The notes below the pieces were generated by a model. It saw nothing but the letters and a program-made list of their open reading frames with translations. It had not been told where the DNA came from and ran no database searches. 64,000 nucleotides of DNA from JBLIRR01 sp049472395 (GTDB lineage: Bacteria > SZUA-182 > DTGQ01 > JBLIRR01): NCBI GenBank assembly GCA_049472395.1, contig JBLIRR010000026.1:1-64000 (forward strand), given 5' to 3'. This document shows, piece by piece, positions 36,600 through 43,763 of the stretch. How positions within the stretch are numbered: the stretch's first letter is position 1; each line of letters starts with the position of its first letter. The position numbers and the translations under genes were made by a program.

Positions 36600-37673
36600 A
36601 TGGAACATAAAATGATTGATCAAGAATTACAAGAAAACATAGAAGGGAAAGAGATAAAGTGTGTTATATGGGACTTAGATAATACCCTTTGGGATGGAAC
36701 AATCGTGGAAGATGATGACGTGAGATTAAAACCTGGGATTATAGATACTATTAAAGAATTGGATTCCCGCGGTATTTTACATTCAATTGCAAGTAAAAAT
36801 AATCATGATGATGGCATCAAAAAATTAAAAGAGCTTGGGATAGCAGAGTATTTTCTTTATCCTGAAATTAATTGGAATGCAAAATCAGTATCAATCGCAA
36901 AGATTCAGAAAAACTTAAATATTGGCATTGATGCAATGATGTTTATCGATGATCAGCCCTTTGAGCGAGATGAGGTAAAAAATGTCCATGAACATATCAC
37001 GTGCGTTGATTCATTTGAAATCCCTAATCTTCTTTCGCATAAAAGATTAAATCCTCGTTTTATAACTATAGATTCGAAACGACGAAGACAAATGTATATT
37101 GAAGAAATAAAGAGAAAGAAAGAGGAGGAAATTTTTGAGGGCACACCCGATAAGTTTTTAGCAACACTCAACTTAAAGTTTATTATTCATGAAGCACGGG
37201 AAGAAGATTTAAAACGGGCAGAGGAACTCACCGTGAGGACTAATCAACTTAATGCCACAGGGGTAACATATACGTATGAACAGTTAAATGCCTTTCGCAC
37301 ATCTCAAAACTACATTGTATTAATATGTGAATTAACAGATGTATATGGCTCATATGGAAAGATCGGATTGGCGTTAATTGAAAAAAAGCAGACTCATTGG
37401 CATTTAAAATTACTTTTAATGTCCTGCCGTGTTATGGCCCGAGGTGTTGGGACGGTTTTACTCAATTATATTATGAATGAAGCGAAAAAGGAAGGTAAAA
37501 AGCTGTTGGCCGATTTTAAAAAGACAAGCAGGAATAAAATGATGTATGTTTCTTATAAAATGGCCAACTTTAAAGAAATACAGTCAGAAGATGATACATA
37601 CATTCTTTTTGAAAACGATCTATCCATTATTCAAAAATACCCACCATATATTAAATTAATCATTGAGCGTTAA
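36600..37673 (+). CDS. FkbH-like HAD-family glyceryl-ACP forming enzyme
   Basis: The protein has 357 residues. An N-terminal HAD domain (about 18-140) carries WDLDNTLWDG with D25 and D27, then IASKN and MMFIDDQPFERDEV. The C-terminal half (about 190-355) is the GNAT-like domain typical of HAD-IIIC/FkbH proteins (MSCRVMARGVG). FkbH enzymes take 1,3-bisphosphoglycerate, remove phosphate and load D-glycerate onto the phosphopantetheine of a dedicated ACP. The next gene encodes that ACP. The gene starts 26 nt after the dehydrogenase. The ribosome binding site is weak, and the ATG four codons downstream is an alternative start. Confidence 0.92.
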   Translation: MEHKMIDQELQENIEGKEIKCVIWDLDNTLWDGTIVEDDDVRLKPGIIDTIKELDSRGILHSIASKNNHDDGIKKLKELGIAEYFLYPEINWNAKSVSIAKIQKNLNIGIDAMMFIDDQPFERDEVKNVHEHITCVDSFEIPNLLSHKRLNPRFITIDSKRRRQMYIEEIKRKKEEEIFEGTPDKFLATLNLKFIIHEAREEDLKRAEELTVRTNQLNATGVTYTYEQLNAFRTSQNYIVLICELTDVYGSYGKIGLALIEKKQTHWHLKLLLMSCRVMARGVGTVLLNYIMNEAKKEGKKLLADFKKTSRNKMMYVSYKMANFKEIQSEDDTYILFENDLSIIQKYPPYIKLIIER

Positions 37674-37795
37674 GAAGCATTAACGTAAACCGCACGTTTT
37701 CATATTACACATAATAAATTCCAAAGAGTTCTGGTGGAATTAGATATATCATCCATAGAGTGAATAAAAAAAGCTTTGTTAAGGGAGTACTATTT

Positions 37796-38053
37796 ATGGA
37801 AACAAGCAAAAAGATACGAGAATACATAGAAAGCAATTTAGTGGTGTTTGATGAAGATCCGACCTTTTCTGACAGTGACAATATTTTTGCTATGGGATTT
37901 GTAAACTCACTCTTTGCAATGAAACTCCTCAACTTTATTGAAAATGAATTTGATATCAAAGTGGATAATGAGGATATTGTCATCTCCAACTTTAGCTCAG
38001 TGAATAATATTATGAAATTGATTGAGAAAAAGAAGGGGGTGATGGCTATATGA
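37796..38053 (+). CDS. Stand-alone acyl carrier protein for the glyceryl / hydroxymalonyl unit
   Basis: The protein has 85 residues from the ATG at 37796, which follows AAGGGAG. An in-frame start at 37760 lacks support. The phosphopantetheine Ser is S38 in MGFVNSLFAMKL. The N-S-L in place of the usual D-S-L, with FAM following, is characteristic of FkbJ/ZmaD-type carriers of glycerate-derived units. Its stop overlaps the start of the acyl-CoA dehydrogenase gene (ATGA), which implies translational coupling. Confidence 0.88.
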   Translation: METSKKIREYIESNLVVFDEDPTFSDSDNIFAMGFVNSLFAMKLLNFIENEFDIKVDNEDIVISNFSSVNNIMKLIEKKKGVMAI

Positions 38054-39192
38054 ATCAAGCTGAAAATATCATACATCAAGCAAAAGAGTTTGCGGATAAA
38101 AATATTCGCCCTTTTGCCGCTCAATTTGAACTAGAGGAAAAAATTCCTCCTTCCTTAATAAAAAAAATGGCTGAAAGAGGTTACCTCGCCGCTCCTTTTC
38201 CTAAAGAATATTGTGGATTGGGATTAAATCCCGTGTCTTATGGCATATTTACAGAAGAAATAGGCAAGGCGGACTCATGTACACGGGTTTTATTAACAGT
38301 GCATACGTCGCTGGTAGGTGAGACATTACTGCGTTGGGGATCGGAGGAGCAAAAGAAGAAGTATATTCCCTCCATGGCTAAAGGTGAAACAATTGCTGCT
38401 TTTGGTTTGACCGAGCCTGAGGTGGGGAGCGATGCAGGAAATATTCAAACAAGTTATTATAAAAAGAATGATAAGTTCATTATAAATGGGAGAAAAAAGT
38501 GGATTTCTTTGGGGGATATTGCTGATCTCATTTTAGTGGCAGCTTCTAACGATGGAAAAGTAAGTACTTTTTTGGTGGAAAGAAAATTTGGTGGCGTTAC
38601 AACAAAACCCATTAAAGGGCTATTAGCCGGAAAAGCAACTCATATAGCTGAAATCGGGCTTAATAATGTTGAGGTTCCCGAAGAGAACCTGCTGGGCAAA
38701 TTAGGGGAAGGATTTGCATATATTATTAATACGGCACTTGATTATGGAAGGTATAGTATTGCATGGGCTGGTGTAGCTATTGCACAAGCAGCTATAGAGC
38801 AGATGGTAACCTATGCAAGAACACGGAGCCAATTTGGTAAGAAACTATGCAATTTTCAATTGATTCAGGGGATTATCGCTGATGCAATTACCAAGGTGCA
38901 CGCTGCTCGCGCATTATGTTTACGTGCCGGCCAATTACGAGAAAATAAAGATAAAGATGCGATTATGGAAACAACCATAGCGAAATATTTTACATCTAAA
39001 ATTGCAATGCAGGTCACTACAGAGGCTGTGCAGGTGCTCGGTGGTAACGGTTGTTATAACAAATATCCTGTGGAGCGTTTATTTCGTGAAGCAAAGGTGT
39101 TGGAAATCATTGAAGGCACATCTCAAATTCAGCAGGAGATCATCTCACGGTATGGACTGAGGAAATATTACAAACCAAGTTTGAAAGTATAA
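38050..39192 (+). CDS. Acyl-CoA (acyl-ACP) dehydrogenase of hydroxymalonyl-ACP formation
   Basis: The protein has 380 residues, a full-length FAD-dependent acyl-CoA dehydrogenase. The N-terminal helical domain is followed by FGLTEPEVGSDAGNI (FAD/substrate signature, about residue 120) and the C-terminal helical domain with the catalytic base E355 in IIEGTSQIQQ. In methoxymalonyl-type pathways this enzyme (FkbI/ZmaE type) carries out the second oxidation of the glyceryl unit while it is bound to the ACP. Translational coupling to the ACP gene supports ACP-bound chemistry rather than fatty-acid degradation. No O-methyltransferase is present in the window. Confidence 0.88.
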   Translation: MNQAENIIHQAKEFADKNIRPFAAQFELEEKIPPSLIKKMAERGYLAAPFPKEYCGLGLNPVSYGIFTEEIGKADSCTRVLLTVHTSLVGETLLRWGSEEQKKKYIPSMAKGETIAAFGLTEPEVGSDAGNIQTSYYKKNDKFIINGRKKWISLGDIADLILVAASNDGKVSTFLVERKFGGVTTKPIKGLLAGKATHIAEIGLNNVEVPEENLLGKLGEGFAYIINTALDYGRYSIAWAGVAIAQAAIEQMVTYARTRSQFGKKLCNFQLIQGIIADAITKVHAARALCLRAGQLRENKDKDAIMETTIAKYFTSKIAMQVTTEAVQVLGGNGCYNKYPVERLFREAKVLEIIEGTSQIQQEIISRYGLRKYYKPSLKV

Positions 39193-39201
39193 GGAGTGAA
39201 A

Positions 39202-40266
39202 ATGAAAAAGACGTTTTTAAGAGCCGTTGCCCATTATATTCCATCTGGGCGTTTTACAAATGAACAGATTCTTGTACCTTTTATAGAAATAAATAAAGAT
39301 CGTTTTAGCAAAGAAGATATGGATTTTTTATCGTATGGTTGTCAGAGAAAATTTGAATTCTTAGGCGTGGAATCCAGATCTTATTGCGAAGGTAATGATT
39401 CGGCGGTGAGTATGGCTACTAAAGTTGCCTTGTCTGCTATAAAGAAAGCTGATCTTCAACCAGATCAAATAGATTGTATTCTTTTTTCAGCAGTGAGTAA
39501 TCCTTTTAGAGAACCTTCATTTGCAACAGTATTGGCCCATGAGATCGGAGTCAAACATGGAGATTTTTTTGATATCAATGATACATGCAATGGATTTTTA
39601 AAAAGCGTTGAAATTGCACAATTCTATATAACTGGTGGAAAATATAAAAATATATTGATTGTCGCCAGTGAAAATCCGTATGAAATGGGTGGTGGTATGG
39701 GAGAAACCCAGGCCATTGAGGAAGTAAAAGATATAGATCATAAGTTTTCAACATTTTTTGCCGGAAGCGGAGCTGGTGCACTGATTCTGTGCAGTGAGGG
39801 AGAAGGGGGTGAGATAATCGAATATTTTCAATCACGGACATCAGACAATTGGGATTTAGCATTTTATACCCTCCCCGGCATTTCACTTCCCAAAACAAAA
39901 CATGAAAAAATATTGCCGGGGATGTGGGCGGATCCCTATAGTATTTCCGCGTTGATAATAGACAATATGCCTCATTTTATAATAGAGAATCTGGAAACAA
40001 AGAACATCAATGTAAACGATATTGATCTGTTTTTCACTCATCAGTTAGGGGATAATGTGACATTTGCCACTCTCGACAAAATGGGTGTTGATCGAAAAAA
40101 GGCACCTATACATACCTTTAAGGAGTTTGGGAATTTAGCTGCAGCGAATCTTCCGGTATCACTCGGCATAGCAAATGATAAGGGGCTCATCAACAAAGGA
40201 GATACTATTTTATTGATGAGCAGTGCATGCGGGCTTACTTATTCGTGTTTATATTTGAAATGGTAA
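39202..40266 (+). CDS. Beta-ketoacyl-ACP synthase III-like enzyme
   Basis: The protein has 354 residues. The start at 39202 has AAGGAG just upstream, overlapping the previous stop. The complete KAS III triad is visible: C129 (DINDTCNGF), H280 (FFTHQLGD) and N311 (EFGNLAAAN). It is slightly longer than FabH (about 320). Three roles are possible in this cluster. It may start chains from an acyl-CoA or acyl-ACP. It may make a C-C bond to the glyceryl or hydroxymalonyl unit. Or it may act like the tetronate-forming KAS III enzymes, which join glyceryl-ACP to a polyketide chain and release it. The absence of a thioesterase makes the last option worth considering. Confidence 0.87.
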   Translation: MKKTFLRAVAHYIPSGRFTNEQILVPFIEINKDRFSKEDMDFLSYGCQRKFEFLGVESRSYCEGNDSAVSMATKVALSAIKKADLQPDQIDCILFSAVSNPFREPSFATVLAHEIGVKHGDFFDINDTCNGFLKSVEIAQFYITGGKYKNILIVASENPYEMGGGMGETQAIEEVKDIDHKFSTFFAGSGAGALILCSEGEGGEIIEYFQSRTSDNWDLAFYTLPGISLPKTKHEKILPGMWADPYSISALIIDNMPHFIIENLETKNINVNDIDLFFTHQLGDNVTFATLDKMGVDRKKAPIHTFKEFGNLAAANLPVSLGIANDKGLINKGDTILLMSSACGLTYSCLYLKW

Positions 40267-40284
40267 ATCCATAAAGGGGCAGTT

Positions 40285-41334
40285 ATGAAAACGATCGCGG
40301 TGATTGAGCCAAAATTATTACTAAATTCTATACAAAATAATGCTGATATAATTAATAATATAATAAATAATATAATAAATAATAATTTTTCGCTCATTGA
40401 TGACACTACTCCAATGGCACGATACAGGGGTACGATAATTTATACATTAAAGGAAAGTAAGGGATTAACCATAATTGGATGGCAAAGAAATATCTTAAAG
40501 ATCAGAGGTTATAGTTCAGCACCTGTTATTATCACTATGACCCTGGATGAATTTGGAAATATAAAACAGATAAGCCTTGATCCTTCTTTTAAAGGGAGCA
40601 AAGGAATTATTTGCTCTGCAAAGTATTTTAATACTACTATACAAAAATTACTTCATTTAAATATCGATAGAAATTTTCTCACAAAAACAAAAACAGGAGA
40701 TACTCATTGTTTTCATATTACAGAGGTATTACGCGGGATCTACACTTTCTACAATCTTTTCATACACAAATGGCAGAACGAGGCGCAATCAACAGGAATC
40801 TATTTTGAAGAAGAAAGCATGAACGCCTATTCAGAGGATGCGACATTATATCTGACTGGAATACAAACCTATCAAAGCTCCAAATACCTTAGATATGCTT
40901 TGCGCTTTGAAGACATATATGAAAAAGTGTGTTTTGATCCCAATGGCATTATGCATATTTATGATGGTGTCAAAGCTGATTTTATCGTGGATGGAGAGTT
41001 AATCCGCAGTAAAATGATTACCATCAATTCCAGCCATAACAACTTCCCCAATATAACTGAATTTATTGTAGAATGTATGCCAATTCTCCAGAAGATAGTC
41101 GAACCTACAGGAAGGGTTAAAATATTTAACACAAATTTATATTTATTTGCACTGATTGGATTAATTACACAAGCAGTTGCCGTACACATGTTGAGTGATA
41201 ATTATAAATTTGTGTTTCACATTATTAATTCCTTACAAAGAATAAACAATATGCCAACGTGTATTGGAGGATTAAGGGATCAACAGGAAGCGGATAAATT
41301 TTTCCCCGATTTTAAATTTGCTCATATTTTTTAA
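40285..41334 (+). CDS. DUF2889-like protein of unknown function
   Basis: The protein has 349 residues. Residues about 80-165 resemble DUF2889: a strand ITMTLDEFGNIKQI, a central cysteine (GIICSAKYF), then TGDTHCFHITEVL in the place of the usual GCTHLTEL motif. The C-terminal half (about 170-349) contains DGVKADFIVDGELIRSKM, also DUF2889-like, and a helical end with possible short hydrophobic helix LFALIGLITQAVAVHML. The biochemical role is unknown. The position between KAS III and DUF169 genes suggests a tailoring or substrate-handling step. Near the N-terminus a 12-bp tandem repeat encodes INNIINNI, an unusual low-complexity insertion. Confidence 0.5.
   Translation: MKTIAVIEPKLLLNSIQNNADIINNIINNIINNNFSLIDDTTPMARYRGTIIYTLKESKGLTIIGWQRNILKIRGYSSAPVIITMTLDEFGNIKQISLDPSFKGSKGIICSAKYFNTTIQKLLHLNIDRNFLTKTKTGDTHCFHITEVLRGIYTFYNLFIHKWQNEAQSTGIYFEEESMNAYSEDATLYLTGIQTYQSSKYLRYALRFEDIYEKVCFDPNGIMHIYDGVKADFIVDGELIRSKMITINSSHNNFPNITEFIVECMPILQKIVEPTGRVKIFNTNLYLFALIGLITQAVAVHMLSDNYKFVFHIINSLQRINNMPTCIGGLRDQQEADKFFPDFKFAHIF
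40354..40386 (+). repeat. 12-bp AT microsatellite inside coding sequence
   Basis: AATAATATAATA occurs twice in tandem (40354, 40366), followed by AATAATAAT, encoding a run of Asn and Ile. Slippage by whole units would keep the frame. Confidence 0.75.
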
Positions 41335-41367
41335 AGCTAGTTTTTATTTCAAGGAGGGATCTGAAAT

Positions 41368-42264
41368 ATGGAATCAAGTCTAAAGAATGATTATTACGAA
41401 TTTATGAATGTATTGGGTGTATGTAAGAAACCACCTTTAGCCGCTTATTATACGAATAATAAACCTAATAAATATATAGGTCCCAAAGGCGGTTTTTATC
41501 CTGATATGCATGACATCAATGATTTTATAACGGGCAAAGTCGATGTTCAAGACAAAAGACACCATCAATGTATGTTTAGGTTTCTTGTAAGAACGCTGAA
41601 CAAAGGCATTCCATCTGTATTTGATTATGATAACTTTGGTTGTTGCGGATGCCGATTTTATTTGGGATTTGTTTCTAACTTTCCAGAGTTTAACCGTTAT
41701 TATTTGTCTACGGGAATACCCGGCTTTAGTGCGGGAGAGGGATTTGCTCCCAATCCGGATAAAGCTCAATGTTTTTTCGGTGCTCCATTGGAAGGCAGAA
41801 AACCAGGGGGTAAATATGTAGTCTTTGAAAGATTTGAAAATGCACAAGAAGAGAATATTGATCTTATTATATTTTTTGCAGATCCGGAGATTATTTCAGG
41901 ATTGATTGGATTAGTACGCTTCTCGAGCGATAATTATGATGTAATTGGAACAAATTTCTGTGCTGGGTGTGCATCTGTGTTTAGCTGGCCGATGAAATAT
42001 AAAAGCATGGGGAAGGAAATGGCCGAATTAGGTACCTTTGATTTAGTATGCAGACCTTTCTTAGCCCCTAAAGAGATGACGCTGAGTATACCGTATTCAC
42101 TTTTTAAGAAAGTGCTCGGATCGTACAAAAATAGTTTCCTCACAAAGAAAAAAGAGAAAAAAGGCCCTCCGAATTGGTGGAGTTTCGCCAAGAAAAGAAG
42201 CAAGGGTATGAATACATCATTCATGTTTCGAATAGTGACTAAATTTATGGCAAGTAGGAAGTAG
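41368..42264 (+). CDS. DUF169 (COG2043-like) protein
   Basis: The protein has 298 residues behind AAGGAGGGA. It has the DUF169 layout: an N-terminal VLGVCKKPPLAAYY strand, a Cys cluster GCCGCRFYLGF near residue 92, AGEGFAP.PDKAQCFFG, and a C-terminal FCAGCASVFSW pair near residue 195. The family is common in strict anaerobes and archaea and has no agreed function. The conserved cysteines suggest a metal or thiol role. Its place inside the cluster and operon suggests a tailoring or protective function. The C-terminus is basic (KKKEKKG, KKRSKG). Confidence 0.75.
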   Translation: MESSLKNDYYEFMNVLGVCKKPPLAAYYTNNKPNKYIGPKGGFYPDMHDINDFITGKVDVQDKRHHQCMFRFLVRTLNKGIPSVFDYDNFGCCGCRFYLGFVSNFPEFNRYYLSTGIPGFSAGEGFAPNPDKAQCFFGAPLEGRKPGGKYVVFERFENAQEENIDLIIFFADPEIISGLIGLVRFSSDNYDVIGTNFCAGCASVFSWPMKYKSMGKEMAELGTFDLVCRPFLAPKEMTLSIPYSLFKKVLGSYKNSFLTKKKEKKGPPNWWSFAKKRSKGMNTSFMFRIVTKFMASRK

Positions 42265-42283
42265 GCACAATCATGGAGCTTCG

Positions 42284-42356
42284 CGATGCTGGTTAGTGGA
42301 TGGTCGATACTGGATAAAGAATAAAGATATTCCTCTTATACCAGCATCCAGCATCG
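42284..42356. repeat. REP/MITE-like intergenic palindrome
   Basis: CGATGCTGG at 42284-42292 is mirrored by CCAGCATCG at 42348-42356, with weaker pairing inside (CTGGATAAAGAAT against ATTCCTCTTATACCAG). The 73-bp element sits alone between the DUF169 gene and the acyltransferase gene. It looks like a short non-autonomous mobile hairpin. It could also act as an RNA stem within the operon. Confidence 0.6.
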
Positions 42357-42456
42357 TTCTACCAAAAACTCATTTGTGAAGTTTTTGGAGTACGGCTAGT
42401 TAATTATAGATGTGAAATACAACAAAATCTCAAATACAATTGCAAGGGATAGTCAA

Positions 42457-43722
42457 ATGAATAAAATTGCATTATTATTTCCAGGGCAAGGAGCCCAGTA
42501 TGTGGGAATGGGTAAAGAATTGTGTGAAAATTTCACAATTGCCGATCAGGTATGGCAGGCAGCCAATGACATCCTCGGTTTTAATTTGCAAAAAATATGT
42601 TTTGAAGGAGATCTCGAACAGTTGACTCACACAGAGAATGCCCAGCCCGCTTTGCTCACCACAAGTTATGCATATTATCAAGTATTGCTGTGCGAGCATG
42701 AGATTACGCCGGCTTTTTTCGCCGGCCATAGTCTTGGTGAATTTACGGCATTGGCGTGCGCGGGAGTGTTAAGTTTTAAAGATGCGTTGAAATTGGTAAG
42801 AAAACGAGGCCAGTTAATGAAAAAAGCCTCTGAATCCAATGCCGGAACCATGGCTGCTGTACTCGGAATGGATATAGAAATGCTTGAGGAAGAATGCACA
42901 AAGGTTTCACGCGAGGATTCGTTGGTGGTGATTTCCAATCATAATTCGCCTGAACAAGCTGTGATCTCAGGACATGAGAAAGCGATCTCAACGATGAGTG
43001 AGATAGTGGTTCAAAAAGGGGCTCGGTTAAAAAAATTAGAAGTGAGTGCTGCTTTTCATAGTCCTTTGATGAGAGAGGTTGCAGGAGAGTTTAAAGATGA
43101 GCTTCGACATTATCAATATAAAACACCCAACTACCCGATCATATCAAATGTTACGGGAGAGCCGCTGATCGATTCCACTCTATTCATTGATGAGTTAGCC
43201 CAACAGCTTATGAAATCGGTCCAGTGGGCCTCAACCATGAGATACTTGAAAGAGCAAGGAGTTACCATTTTTATCGATAGTGGGCCCAGGAAGATAGTGA
43301 AAAATTTAGCCATTAAAAATATACCCCAGGTTGCTGCTTATTCACTCGATGATGAAAATGACAGAAATAATCTACGAGAGATATTACCCCTTAAAAATCA
43401 TAAGACTGCTCCAAACCTCGTGAGCAAATGCCTTGCTATCGCAGTCTGCACTCAAAATAGAAATTGGGATAATGATGAATATGAAAGAGGTGTGGTCAAG
43501 CCTTATCAACAAATTCAGAATTTACAGAATCAAATAGAAGAATCGGGTGAAGAGCCGGATAAGGGACAAATGCTCCACGCACTTACTATGCTCCGGTCTA
43601 TTTTTGAGACAAAAAAAACTCCTTTAAAGGAGCAAATCGAAAGGTTTCATCAGATTTTTGATCAGACGGGTAAGGGATTTCTTTTCCACGACTTTGAAAT
43701 GCCTCAAGAACAGAATAGTTAA
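42457..43722 (+). CDS. Free-standing malonyl-CoA:ACP acyltransferase (trans-AT)
   Basis: The protein has 421 residues from the ATG at 42457, which follows AAGGGAT. A GTG further upstream (42412) is less likely. The FabD fold has LLFPGQGAQYVGMG, nucleophile S92 (GHSLGE) and H201 (AAFHSPLM), the malonyl-type motif. An extra C-terminal region (about 315-421), beginning CLAIAVCTQNRNWDN.EYERGV, is typical of acyltransferases that serve trans-AT polyketide synthases. It should supply malonyl groups to the two downstream AT-less modules. Confidence 0.9.
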   Translation: MNKIALLFPGQGAQYVGMGKELCENFTIADQVWQAANDILGFNLQKICFEGDLEQLTHTENAQPALLTTSYAYYQVLLCEHEITPAFFAGHSLGEFTALACAGVLSFKDALKLVRKRGQLMKKASESNAGTMAAVLGMDIEMLEEECTKVSREDSLVVISNHNSPEQAVISGHEKAISTMSEIVVQKGARLKKLEVSAAFHSPLMREVAGEFKDELRHYQYKTPNYPIISNVTGEPLIDSTLFIDELAQQLMKSVQWASTMRYLKEQGVTIFIDSGPRKIVKNLAIKNIPQVAAYSLDDENDRNNLREILPLKNHKTAPNLVSKCLAIAVCTQNRNWDNDEYERGVVKPYQQIQNLQNQIEESGEEPDKGQMLHALTMLRSIFETKKTPLKEQIERFHQIFDQTGKGFLFHDFEMPQEQNS

Positions 43723-43763
43723 CTCAACTTAATTTAAATAAAACTATAATGGAGTGTATCACT

